64,000 nt of DNA. It comes from Nautilus pompilius. Taxonomy: Eukaryota; Mollusca; Cephalopoda; Nautilida; Nautilidae. Below are positions 1 to 12,400 of the stretch, piece after piece (position 1 is the stretch's first letter; every line of letters begins with the position of its first letter). Below the pieces are notes generated by a model, which was not told where the DNA came from, searched no databases, and saw nothing but the letters and a program-made list of their open reading frames with translations. Made by a program: the position numbers and the translations under genes. The stretch spans positions 583,492 to 647,491 of the forward strand of contig JACATO010000625.1 in NCBI GenBank assembly GCA_018389105.1, given 5' to 3'.

Positions 1-702
1 CTAGGAGTAAACTTTTAAAAAAAGAAAAAAAAAACCTTAATTGGCAATTAGTGCAAGTTTCAGAAAGTAAAATAGCTGTGTATCAGTTTATGTCAGGAAG
101 GTTAAAGCTGTAACATCTCATTTTCTTACTAACCATGTTTATCAACTGTTTTATTCATTTTAAAGAATATGAGAAAAATGTTAGGAAAAAACAACAACAA
201 AATGGTTATTTAACTCTACCTATATTTCTTAGTGGAGCTAAATGAAATCTAAAATGCTACAAAGTGATAGAAAAGCTGATTTGTAAAGCTACCAGACTTG
301 TCCCATGATTTTTTAGATATGCTGCATGCTTATACAGAAATAGCATAACTAGCTTAACCTCCATCTACATGGGTCCTATGCAGAAGTCTTAGGAAACCAC
401 AGAACTGATGTTTCAGTGGCAGTATATATTTGGTTTTTTTTATATTCTATTTGTTTGTTTTGGTAGAATTATAATGAACTTAGTTAAAACAAAAATTTTT
501 CTTTCTTTTTTTTTAAAGAAACCAATTACTTGTATAACACTTAATTAAATTTGTGTATAATTTGTTAACTGCACCGATGCTCTGTTATAGTGCCAGGTTG
601 AGGAGATCAACAAGATCACGCATTTGTAATAAAGAATAGGTTTGAATTATTTATTTAAATTTAACGTTTTGTTTTCACATAAGACACAACCACATCATGC
701 AG
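1..702 (+). other. Intron of the ankyrin/SOCS gene (left-edge partial)
   Basis: AT-rich DNA ending in the acceptor ATGCAG. I found no open exon with matching phase here, so the preceding exon is probably left of the window. Confidence 0.5.
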
Positions 703-1382
703 CTGTGGTAAATTCCTGGAACAGCATCCCTATCGCGTTGAGGACATCGAGGAAAAGGACCGTGTTGAAAAGGTGATTAGCAGCATAAAAGAAGGGATGT
801 GCCCCTGTCTACAAGAAAGGCCCGAGGCACACAGAAGGACCGCCATCAAGAAGTTGTCCCACTTAGCCGCCATCATGGGAAATGTGGACATAATGCGTTT
901 TCTTGCTGACACTGGCTGCGACATAAATGCAGAAACAGCCCTGATCCACTTCACGCCATTGTTCTTTGCCATAACCAAAGTCAGGGATGGGATTGTGGAC
1001 TTCCTTCTGTCCAGGCAGGTCAACCCAAACACGTTGTCACGCATAGAGCGCCACTCTTCGCTGATGGAGGCGCTGGTCAGCGGCCGTCGTGCCATTTTCA
1101 CCAAGCTGCTGAATTACCCACCGACAGACATCAATACAAGGAATTTCCGTAACGAGACTCCGCTGATAGTGGCTGTTCGGATGGAGGATAAGAAATCTGT
1201 CCAGCAGTTGCTGGAAGCTGGAGCAGACATAAACCTTTGCGATATTCGGCAGAAATCGCCGCTGATAGCAGCTGTGAGGACTCACAACGGAGAAATTCTT
1301 GAACAGATGCTAGAAACTGGAGTTGAAGTCAACCTGCAGAATTCTGAGGGAGAAACTGCATTACATCAGGCAGCATACGAGG
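703..1382 (+). CDS. Exon of the ankyrin/SOCS gene: ankyrin repeats 1 to about 6
   Basis: 680 nt, entered in phase (first base finishes a codon begun upstream) and left after one base of the next codon (GAG G|GTTAGT). The in-frame GTG at 773 is internal, not a start: the frame continues upstream to 703 as GKFLEQHPYRVEDIEEKD. The intron at 1383-1992 is AT-rich, and nothing further was seen in it. Confidence 0.85.
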
Positions 1383-2909
1383 GTTAGTTTCTAGTTATTT
1401 TGTGTATGCAGAACAATAATGTATTGTCTTTTAACACTGTTATTTTAGACACTGCAGTTGTTTGTTCCCTCCCTTAACCTGGAAACTTCACCTGAGTTTT
1501 GGCCTTTGGGAACTAAAAAAATTAAATAAATTACATTTCAACTGTTGTCTAAAAGCCTTCCAGAATTTATGTTCTATGGAAGAGCCTTGCACAGTCATTC
1601 TAGACATTATCAGATATTACTGTTCAGCCATCGTACCCTCATACAAAGATCTTCTAAAATTACTATTCAAACTTCTTAAATAAAGAAAAAAATCATTAAA
1701 GCAACATTGTTTAAAAGATCATTTGCATGGATGCTTAACTTCTAAGTAATTTTTAAATATTATAAAGAGTTTTCTCACTTTTGGACATTCTTTCATTGCA
1801 CTGAATTATTGATAAAACCAGTGCTTTCTATTATTTTACCTTTTCCTAGAAGTTATCATGTTTGCTTTTCTTTCAAGGAAAAAAAAACAAAGAGATAATG
1901 ACTATTTCTTAACTGAGTTCATGTTAAAAAGTAAAAAAACTTCATGCCACTAACATTAATCACCATCTACTTACTCTTTAATTATATTTCAGATATCTAT
2001 AATATGGTGCATATGTTGCTTTATGCTGGAGCTGATCCTGAGATTAAGAGCATAACTGGATATACACCATTAGTCATTGCATCTTATAACGATTCTCCAC
2101 ACATTATTTGGCTTCTCCTAAATTACGGAGCCTCTATAGAAGCTTGCAACTCTCAAGGATACACGTCCATGCACATTGCTTCCTGGAATGGCTACAATAA
2201 CGTTGTTAACCTGCTGTTGGAATTTGGTGCAAAACACAACTGTCTTACGAATGACAAAAACACGCCACTGTCACTTGCCGCTCATGGCAACCGATCCAAG
2301 ATCATAGACATTCTCCTGCCACATGGTTGTGATGTGAACAATGCTGACAAGGACTTAGATACACCGCTTCACTATGCTTGCTATAACGGTTCACTGGAGA
2401 TTGTGCAAGCCCTTCTCCGGGCTGGCGGTGACCCCAATGCTAAAAACCGCATACAGACCACACCTTTTTGGAATGCTGTCTACAGAGGTCATAAAAACAT
2501 CATCAAATTACTTCTGGAAATGAATGTTAAGATGGAAGTAGCCAGCATTGGCATTGATCAGCATTCACAGAGCAATGTGGTGGTTTGCCTGTATGACACA
2601 CCCAGATCGCCCATATGGGTGGCCCTCGATGAAGGGTACACAGATATTGCCATGATGCTGCTCTTGGCAGGCTACAGCATTCACCATGAACAGTGGTTTG
2701 TCTCTGGGGATTTTCCGGAACTTCCTGAGGATCCAGAATTTACAGGATGGTTTCTGGAATATATCAGCTCTCCTCCAAGCCTTCTCAGCTTGTGCAGAGT
2801 TTTTTTTCGTAAGCATTTTGAAAGAAATATCATTAGTTGTGTAGATAAGCTTGATGTTCCTGTTATTCTCAAAAAATTTCTATTGCTTAATGATGTGTTG
2901 TGTATTTAA
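703..2909 (+). CDS. Ankyrin-repeat protein with C-terminal SOCS box (ASB-like), 5'-partial
   Basis: Two visible coding exons, 703-1382 and 1993-2909, joined across a 610-bp intron (donor GTTAGT after phase 1; acceptor TTTCAG). They give 531 residues ending in TAA. The frame is open back to the acceptor ATGCAG at 701-702 with no in-frame ATG, so at least one 5' exon is missing from view. About twelve ankyrin repeats are readable, with typical TPL(H/x)xA, LLxxGAD and DVN/DPNAK signatures (for example ETPLIVAV, LLEAGADINL, DTPLHYACYNG, LLRAGGDPNAK). The tail, visible residues about 489-527, starts SLLSLCRVFFRKHF and continues to VPVILKKFLL. This fits a SOCS box: a BC box around L-C for elongin B/C, and a Cul5-box-like D-V-P. 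Known ASB proteins are substrate receptors of Cullin-5 ubiquitin ligases, with ankyrin repeats binding the substrate. Target and exact ASB orthologue are unknown. Confidence 0.86.
1993..2909 (+). CDS. Terminal coding exon of the ankyrin/SOCS gene
   Basis: Begins after TTTCAG at 1988-1992. The split codon G|AT restores ankyrin repeat 6 (AAYED followed by IYNMVHMLL), which confirms the junction. It encodes ankyrin repeats 6-12 and the SOCS box, and ends in TAA. Confidence 0.87.
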
Positions 2910-3025
2910 TTTTATTTTCTGTTTTATAAAAGGCTGTTAAGCAAAACATTGCTACATCAGTTCTTAGTTTTACTGTTTGTTTATTTTATAAAAACCTCTC
3001 TGTTGTGTCTTAAAACGATAATGCC

Positions 3026-3031
3026 AATAAA
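3026..3031 (+). terminator. Poly(A) signal AATAAA of the ankyrin/SOCS gene
   Basis: AATAAA lies 117 nt after the stop codon and is followed by a T-rich stretch. It is the first canonical signal in the 3' flank, so a short 3'UTR is likely. Confidence 0.6.
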
Positions 3032-4254
3032 AATGTTTTTTTCTTAAATTGCTAACATAGCTAAGGATGCAGATAGTTTAACGTTGACTTTAAATATCTT
3101 GCCAACTCTTCCAAGTATATTTATAACCAAATTTGTACAAATTGGCTAGAAGAGAACTAGTTGGTGGCTTTTTTGTATAACTAAATATATCTTTTGTGAG
3201 AAACAGAAAAGTTTCAGCATTTCTGAATAGGATGGAGTACAGATGAATTTTCTCTGGCTGCTCACACTAGGGATAAAAGCAGGATCCAGCTAGAGACTTT
3301 GTGCCTTGTGCTTTCTCTAGTTAATTTTGTGCCCTTTCCTGCTCTTAAAAAAAGAAGGGAGGCTATAGTGTCTTCAAATAAAGCTGTGCTTTGTTATTAA
3401 ACTGTGCATCATTGTTCTATTTTTCTCCAGAGTTTAGTTTGATACTGAATCCTGGTATTTTATAATGAAATAATGTCCAAGTCATGCAGATATTTGAAGT
3501 ATGTTGTCACTTTATGGACCTAAAAAAAGTATACCATATCCAAAATGGCAGGATCTTTGTTGCCATTTGAAAATGTTAGCATTACTTTTACAGAAACTAA
3601 ACCAGAGATCTCAACTTTGTTGACATGTAATTGTCTTGAGCAATCTTTCTTCCATATTCTTCCCTAAAAAGTGTACTAGGGGCATTCAGATGAAATTTGG
3701 CATTAGCCCCTCGTTTATAATTAGGTATTACCAGTATAGGGATATTCTGGGTGCTTTTCTTCTAGTAATCAAAAGGAACAGAAAAAAACCCATCACCATA
3801 CTTAACTAAAATAAATCTCTTAAACCTAGAACTTTAGAAGAGAAGTTGGTAAAACAAGAAATGATAAGATCTCCATACATCCAGGGAATTACTATCAACA
3901 GCAAAATGGACATCACATTGAAAGTTGTAAATGTTTTTTTTTCAAATCTCAGAAAGCCATAAGTGGAAAGTCTGAGGAAGTGGAGAAATAAAATATTTGT
4001 AAATAACTGTTAACATCCAGTCAGACAGTTTTATATTTTAAAAAGAACATTTGTTTTAATATAATTTTGCTGTATTTTGAAGCAGTTTTTGTTTTATATA
4101 CATATTATTTTTGGAAATGTGTATTAAAAAATAACTTTTCATGTTTAAGTCTAACAAATATAATTTACTGCACATAGCAAGTTCTCAGTTAATGTATGAG
4201 ATTCTGATATATGTACATACACACATACTGGGCGCCATATTGTACAAGGGGCAT

Positions 4255-4283
4255 TCAAATTAAACCTGGCAGGTTTAATTTGA
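4255..4283. repeat. Perfect inverted repeat, 14-bp arms
   Basis: TCAAATTAAACCTG, one base, then CAGGTTTAATTTGA. The left arm continues a GGGGCATTCAAATTAAA motif resembling a Tc1/mariner terminal repeat. A similar motif in the same orientation (GGGGCATTCAGATGAAA) lies near 3678. It is probably the remnant of a folded transposon end. Confidence 0.55.
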
Positions 4284-5194
4284 CCATCCATCCCTAGCAG
4301 ATTTGTCAAGTCATCCAGTATGAAGGATATTTTGATGAAAAAAAGTCTTGTACGACAAATTTATTGGTAGTTTCGCAATTAAGGTTGACAATGTTTGTGC
4401 TTTCTAGCAATTTAATTCTGTTGGCATTTTGAATTATATCAAATACTACAAAGTCTTAGGTTGGCGATACAGAAATACCGTTTTCTCTGAGTCGGGTAGA
4501 CCCTAAGGCTGATGCACTTAGTCTCTAGCTGAACTGAACCCAGAAGCCATGTGATTAAACAAAGGGATTGGTTCAGTTATCATGCCAACTACACTTCCTT
4601 GTTGTCCAATACTAAATGTTGAGCAGGATAGAGAGTCTCAAAAGGGAATGATATTGTTATTCCTGAAAAAATTGAGCAGGTTCTGGTTGGTTTATACATT
4701 TCTACTTTTTTTATTCCTGTGATTGTTTGACTTACGCAACCAGGACAGCCTGCTCTTTCTCACAGTGTTATACCGCGTGCTAGTTTGTAGTTAGTTTTAT
4801 TGTTCGATTCAAACTCTGATAGTTTACTGGTTTGTATTTGTTGCAACTAAAAAAATTCTGTTACTCATTCTATACAATATAAACTGTACTGACTTATTTT
4901 CCCTTGTTATTTTGAAGAATGGTTAATTGGTCTTCATATTCAAGTTTTAACTGGATCTTTTTATGAAATGTATATTGTTAACAATAAAAGATTTTTAAAG
5001 TTTTGAATATTAATTTTCCTCAACAATGACTTACAGAATCTACCAAGGGAGCTGCTGTTTACTAAACGTTCAAGAAAAATTAAAAGCAGCAAATATTTCA
5101 AAAGAAACTCTACATGGATTAATTGTTCCAGTATAAAGGTATTTGAACAAAGATGTACATGGAACAATTAAGATCAGTTTGGGCAGTGTGGTAA

Positions 5195-5345
5195 TTCATA
5201 AGGGTCAAGGCCAGTGTTCATTTGCTTCCTATGGTAAGCTCAGTTTGGTGCCCCTCAGCCATGTGGGTCTCCTTCCACATTAAAAAATGGAGTTTTGCTA
5301 GATGACTTTCATTAGGCTGAAAGTGCATGGGTCAGTTTCCAGTGT
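5195..5345 (+). repeat. Degraded SINE copy
   Basis: Contains CAGCCATGTGGGTCTCCTTCC followed shortly by ACATTAAAAAAT. This matches the central block of the SINE at 35400-35760, (C)AGCCAGCTACATGGGTTTCC with CCACATCTAAAAAT. Only the middle and tail are recognisable. Confidence 0.45.
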
Positions 5346-6306
5346 CATGAAACCCATTTACCAGTAGTATTCCACTATGGTTACTTAATGGCGATTATCT
5401 TGCTCTGACAGGTTAATTTATATCCCACCAATGATCGATCCCTTGAGAGAGAGAGAGAGATACACAGCCCACCATTTTCTCTTGAGCTCTCCTGGTGGTT
5501 CGTACCCAAACTGTTCTTTAACAGCTGTTTCTAGGGACCCTCTCCAAAGTCAACAGACTCAAACTTGTTTACAGTAGACCCTTTACAATTTTTCTCTGAC
5601 AACAGGTTTCTGATATTTGCTGAGCCCTGCAACTTTAATGTACTAGCAGTCACTAATTAAAAACTAGGAATTTATTTCTTCAAGCTACACAAATAATTAA
5701 ATATAAGTAAAAGTATCTGAACTAAAATAAAATGCAAATGGCAATCAAGCAAGGCATAATTTAAATGTAAACATTTAGCATCATGGCTCGTTATCAGGTT
5801 AAGAACTCAGCATATAAAGAGAACATTTTATATCCCCAGTAAACAAGAATAGAGAAAGTTTTCTTTTGAAGCAAAGTTTATAATTAAGCTGGTGAATGTA
5901 GGTTTATGACAATGACATTAATATGGCCTGTTTAATCTCCTGTACACAGTGCCCAGAAAATAAAGTGTTACTGCCAGCTTTGGTCTTACTGTCTTTATTC
6001 AACCATCCTGAACCTACTGGTATCAATAACATCAGGTTTAGAAATCAGTAAGTTGTGATTACATCTTCAATTGCACACAAAAACAATGGCTAAAATAAGT
6101 GCAAGCAAAAGCCCATAGCAGCACCGTTTATGAATAAAATCGATTTTGAAACAGAAAATATGAATCAGTTTCTGTTTTAAAATCCCTTTGAATATATTAG
6201 ATGGTACATTGTTTCTGAAGATAAACATCAATGATAACTAAAAGACCCATAAATAATTATGTAAAATCAAAACTTTCAAGTTAGAACTTCTGATATAAAA
6301 TTGTCT

Positions 6307-6312
6307 TTTATT
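6307..6312 (-). terminator. Candidate CRLS1 poly(A) signal
   Basis: TTTATT on the + strand (AATAAA on the gene strand), 186 nt past the CRLS1 stop codon. Confidence 0.4.
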
Positions 6313-6497
6313 GTCTATTGATTTGTAGAGAAGACTGACAACAGTAACAAGAAATGATGATAAACTGTAGTTGTGAGTTCCAATTGGGCAACCATTTTTA
6401 TGCACCTTGGCTAATCCATAAAAATTGCCAACTTGTCAATCATTTGTTTGTAGGTTAAGCCTATCACTATATAAACCATCTGCCTTTCATAAGAGTT

Positions 6498-9400
6498 TCA
6501 CTTCTTCAGTTGTTGAGCCAAGATTTTAACAACATTTTTCCTCGCCAGTATATAACTCATTCCTGATGCCACTGTTGTCGCTGCAGTCATGCACCTGAAA
6601 ATTTAAAAAAAAAAGAGTTAAGAACGCAAACAGTGCTACAGTTAACTGTCAAAACAACTTCATGCAACTTTAATTAAAAGCAAAAAAAACAGCATTAAAG
6701 GTATCACCAACACAGAGATGACAGAAGAGAGGTACTAGGGACCTGATTACTGACAAATACATTTTATATTTTGGATTGTCAGGAGCCCGGTTTATTCTAA
6801 CCATTTCACCAGCCAGCCACATTGATTTCCTCCTACATCTAAAAATTGCTGAGTCCATTTCTCCATCTTAAAAGCAAATATTTCAACATATTTTAAAAAA
6901 AAAAAAAAATTTCTTCCATGATTCTTCTGAATTACTGTTCACTTACTAAATCAACACCTGTTCACTGTGCAACCAAAATACAGCAAACCACAAAATTCTG
7001 CCATCCTGATAGTAAGCACTCACCAAAAAAAATGCAGAAAGGGGTGATCCACATATCCAAATATGGGAGCAGCCAGGCTAAGAGTTATCAGGGAGAGCTG
7101 AACTGCTGTGTTTACCTGCAGACAAATGAGACACAACACAAGTTACTTTGCTGTAATGAATGAGAGTACTCAGATGTTTAAATAAAACCCAGCTGGAACA
7201 GCATTATTGGAATGGTGTCTGGCTCGTGCATAATAATATTTTAATTCAAAAACAGTCTCAACTGAAAACCGTTTACACTGTAACATTATGTGAAGTAGCC
7301 ACTAACACACAAGAAAGAGGTAAAACACATAAATATCATCTGGGCCTGAGAATCTCAAGATGATGCACACTTTAGATATGGCTTTTTTAAGGAAAAAAAA
7401 TATATAAGATAGGTGCTAAATTTAACGGGTTCTTAGGGGGCTTTACTACTGATCCTACAATCAAACATCTTGATTTTTTTTAAAAAAAGCAGCTTCACCT
7501 TGCTTATAGTTGTTGGACACAAAGTGGCGGTGGCATTGCGAACATCAAAGTATCTCTTCAAGGTTTTCTGCAGACAAAAGAAAATAAACTTACAATAAAA
7601 TCCACAACAGTAACATTTGCTGGAGAACAGTGTAGAATAAAGTGTGGCACATTTTTAAATGTGGTAAAACTGTCAGCTGCAGTCCAGTTCATTAATATAA
7701 CTGGAGGAGTCAGTCCTATGTTGCTGTTCCAAACTGTCTTTCAATTTTCAATGTTTTCAGTCAAAGCAATTATCATCAAATGAACAAATATTTTTTCTGA
7801 GGTCATGATGCAGGTGCTCACACAAAATGGGAAATTACTCCATAAACCAACACTTAATTTTTATGTACTTTCTTGACAGAGGAATAGTACATCTGAAAAT
7901 TTGTTGCTGTTTTATTTCTAATCAGATAACTATTGTCATTCTCTGCAAAAATCAGACTTTAAAAAAAAGCCATAAAACAATCAACATTTAAAGTTCACTG
8001 CTAGGATTTGTCTAGAGTATAACATAAATTTTGTTAAATAAATATAAAAGCCAAGTCCACTTCCATTGGCCTTTTAAGAAAGAACATTTTAAAAATAATT
8101 AAGAGCATAGGATTTTATGACGCACACAATCACAACAACAACAGTTAACTAACACTGGTAAAAGCTTGGATGTATACACATAAGATGATTCTTTAAACCA
8201 TAAGTAAACAGAGCACAGACCTGCTAAATGCCATGCATTGCAGTAATTTTCCACACTTGCACAGAATTTTAAATTAAAATTTTTTTACAAATTGAAGGAA
8301 GGTACAAATTGAAAATTTACAACTGCACCAAAAAGAAACTGATCAAATCAGGAGAATTAACTTACCTTTTATCCACTTGCATGAATCATCTATTTCCACA
8401 TGAGAAGCGACAAACAAGGATAACTATACTTTGAAATATAAAGAAATTTGGGAGAAATGCCTTGGGAGAGAACGTTTGTGTTTTGTTCGACTTGCAGCAA
8501 GTCATTTTTCTGATTCTGCATCCTGCTTACAGTACAGCATGGGTGTAGGACTTGATCTGCATTTCCAAGTGGTGTTAGTTAGGGCAGAAGCACCAAGCCT
8601 TGCTGAGCGCTGTTAATTTTGAACAGTTTTGCCTGTATTAATTTACTTTACTAGTAAAGTATAAAACTAATTTAACAATGTATATTCATACTGTCATGGG
8701 GTCATTGGTGTTAGTTGTTAATGTAAGAACGTGCGTAAAAAAGGACAAGAACAAAAACTAACTCACAGGTAAAGGTAGAGACATATATCGGACATAGAAT
8801 GCTGCACCAATCAGTAATACATCTCTGGAAAGAATTAAGACTATCAAGGGAACTGAAAAAACAAACACAAAACAATCTGTGTAATTAAAGACAATTCAGA
8901 ATATTAGTTCTACAAACTATTTAAAGAGAGATAATTGTGTAGAGTCATCACAGCTAAATGACTCTTTATGGTTGTCTATATATAAGATAAAAATGGACAA
9001 ATGAGAATATTTGGCAAGCCACTGAGTGTGACAAAAAGAATTCAGTATGGTTGATCATTAGACATGAATTTTATCCAACCATATTTAGGGGAAGGGGAAG
9101 GGGTAAAATCACAATCCTGAAGTAAAGATTAAAAAAAAATCATTTTCAAGCACCAAAACAATGGTGACCATAATTCACATGAATAAAGTTAGCAGGTTCC
9201 AAATATACTGGCAATGGTGAATTAACCATTATTCCCTTGCCATTATCACCACTTTCGATCCAGAATTTAAATAGCAACTAGGACATCTTTCTTTGTGAAT
9301 CAATGTTTTCTTTCTCTTTCTGATGAATGCTCATCAATAGAGCAGAATCCAAAATTAATTACATAAAATTCATTTATCAGTCTTTTATTTTTTTTATTAT

Positions 9401-12400
9401 CATGCGTTTTATAATTTTTTAAAATATATTATATTGTATTTTTTGCAAATACTATAAAAAACAAAAAAACTTCTAAATATTTTAAGAAACCGTCAAAGAA
9501 AATGACCCAACTAAAAACATATTTTCAATTTCCATAGTTGTGTGAATTGTACAGGTCTGCAGTAAATATCCAATCTACCCTGTGGGATTTCAGTACTTAC
9601 TTCACTCTGTTTAGTACTCATCAATGTCTTCATACATTTCTGTCACTTTTCTGTAACAGCCAGGAGATTATTTAAAATATGCATGCTCCATGTGTATTGA
9701 GAGGAAAATCAAAGCAAACATTCACTAAATATCTGTTCATCTTACCAATAAAATTTGGTAATTCTTGACTGTCGCACACCTCGACCACTGGCTGATGCCC
9801 TGCTCCTTCCCCCCTCTAGCTCCCTGCTGCGAGATGTCCTAGACCTCAAAAGTCAGGACAGGGGGATTTTCAAGAAGAAAAACTAGGTTGTACTCTTACC
9901 TAAAGCATTATCACACTGACCAAATATGGAAAATCCGATTAGTAATAAAGGTCTACAGTCTCATTATAAAATTTAATTCCAGGACTTTACCAAGTCTTTT
10001 GAAAAAATACTCATGCAATTTCAAGGATTTTTAAAAATTATCTTTTAACTTTTAAATAGCTAAGTGTATACTGTTATACCTTGAGTAAGTCAAGGGAGAA
10101 AACTCTCATGGGGTTTATCTAAGTGGTTAGATTATCATAGATTTTACAGGAGCCTAATGTTTGCCAGCATATCTACCAGGTGTTAAAGCAAATATGTTGT
10201 CAGGTATTGTGATGTTGGAAATTTCTTTGCTGGCTCCATGCAACCACAGTAATTTTTAAACAAGTGTCTTCAAAATAACTTGCCTGTAGTTGTTAACACA
10301 ATGATGGATAATTGGGGGGGAGGTGTTTGTTTGTTTTTTAAGTGTAATTATATCTTTGTATTTGTTTTGTTTCTGATTTATCATTTAACTTTTGTTTAAA
10401 AAAAAAACAAAACTGTAGAGACTTTATTTATTGAAGTTTACTACTGCCTGATTACTCTATAGCCGCATCTCCACAAGAACTGACTGCATTGAGGAGGAGG
10501 AGATATGGTAGAGACCCATGAATGAAAAAACAATTTTTAATTGAATTTTTACATTTTAAGACATGATGTTTTTATTTTGGTTTAAAACATAAGATGGTAA
10601 TAATGATGATCAGTACTGTATAGTCACCTGGAATAAGATCCACCATCATCATGGTAACCATGAGAATGCTAATGAGAAACTTGTCAGCCAATGGATCCAG
10701 AGCAGAACCAAATGCAGACTTCTGGTTCTTGTAGTTACGAGCGATATAGCCATCTAACTACAAAACAGGCGAGCCAAAAAAAAAAGAAAACAGTACAAAT
10801 ATCTTTGCTTCAAGCAATATTTTTTTAAAAGTAAAAACGTTTAAATGCAAAAATTCTAAAAGTTTCAAATGGGTTAAAAAGATTAATTTTTCAATAACCA
10901 ACAACAATAGATTTATGAAGCTATAAGCCAGGTCAAAGCTTCTTGTCTTGCTAATCCAAATTTCAAGCCTTTAGTAAGAGGCCTGGATGTGCAACTAGTT
11001 ACCACTTTTCATGATGCATCTGGTTAATTCAGGGCCTTCAAGCTTAATGGTTATGAGGGAAAAAAATCTGTGGCTGTTAGGCAACACCAAGATACTTTCA
11101 AAACATAATCTGACCTCATATGAGGATGTTAGGAACCTTGCTAGCTTTATTCCTCTTGATCCTGTGTATTTCGCGATCTTGTATATTCTGCTTTCTGATG
11201 TATTAATAAAAACAGAATCTTTTCCAAGATTATCTTTTACTTAGCTGATGCGCTTCAGTTGCTGAAAAAGCATGATAACTACTAAGATGTAGAAGATCTA
11301 TTTAAAAAAGGACAATGAACCCCAGATAACTTACTATATCTGTGATACCAGCACAAACAAACAATCCTAAAGCACACATGAAGACCTTGTTGAGAACAAG
11401 ATACCCCAGAACAGGAGCTGATGCCATTCTCGCAACAGTCAATACATTTGGTATTGTAAGAATATTTTCTTTCTGAAAAGAAAAAGAATTTAAAAAAAAA
11501 AAAAAACGTTTAGATATCAGTAAACATCATAAAGAAATTTTTTTAAAAATACTAGCCTAGAATATTGCAAAGAAACAAGTGTCCATTCTTACCTGGATAA
11601 AACATACAGTAGCACACATACTCTGACAGTCATAAGTGTGGGCTCAATTATAAAAATAACCCATCAACCACAAAGGAGAATATTTTGATGAAAAAAATTG
11701 GGACAGAGTTAGGACTGATGTTAGAAATGTGACAAAAGTTTAAAATGAAATTTTTTTTACATCTATGGATTTTCAAACAGTTATATGTTTATATGGATGT
11801 TAACTATATATACCAATAAACTGATTTGTGCATTAAATATAGGATATTTTCATTGTTGAAACCTTAATTAAGACTATCAGTGTTTGTGAATGTATATAAA
11901 TATACACTCAGACATGTATTTTCTCAAAATGCACATAATTTCAAGACTGCAAGGACAGTTTGTGAATGCAAGTGTCTGTTTAACCTTTACTTTGAAAATT
12001 AATTTTTAAAAATTGAAAAAAAAACAAACAAAAACATTTCAGATATCATTTACTAAAAGAAAACTAAAACAGTCAAGTAACTTTCCATTCTGAATTTCTA
12101 AAAAAATCCAAATGCACAAACAAGAATAAATAGCAGTAAACTACCATATTTGCTGATGTTCTAAGCATGAAATGTAGGCACTGATCATTGCATGTATAAG
12201 TCTGTTGTTTAACTATGTACACAAAAAAGTTAAATGCAGATTTTAAAACATTCTGAATTAAATTTGCTTCCTCCACCATCTTTCCACACTGGTTTCTGCT
12301 AAGCAACATCATCTAGTAATCATATGCAAAATATTGGGAATTTCTTATAGTTTATAGGTGCAAATTCTATTTTTAGTTAACTCTTCTGGAATATTTTTCT

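Larger units (their letters stand above)
3040..6300. other. Spacer between the ankyrin/SOCS gene and CRLS1
   Basis: The two genes converge here. No coding signal was seen. It holds a perfect hairpin (4255-4283), two same-orientation GGGGCATTCA-type transposon ends (about 3675 and 4247), a degraded SINE copy (5195-5345) and a short (GA)n at 5446-5460. Confidence 0.6.
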
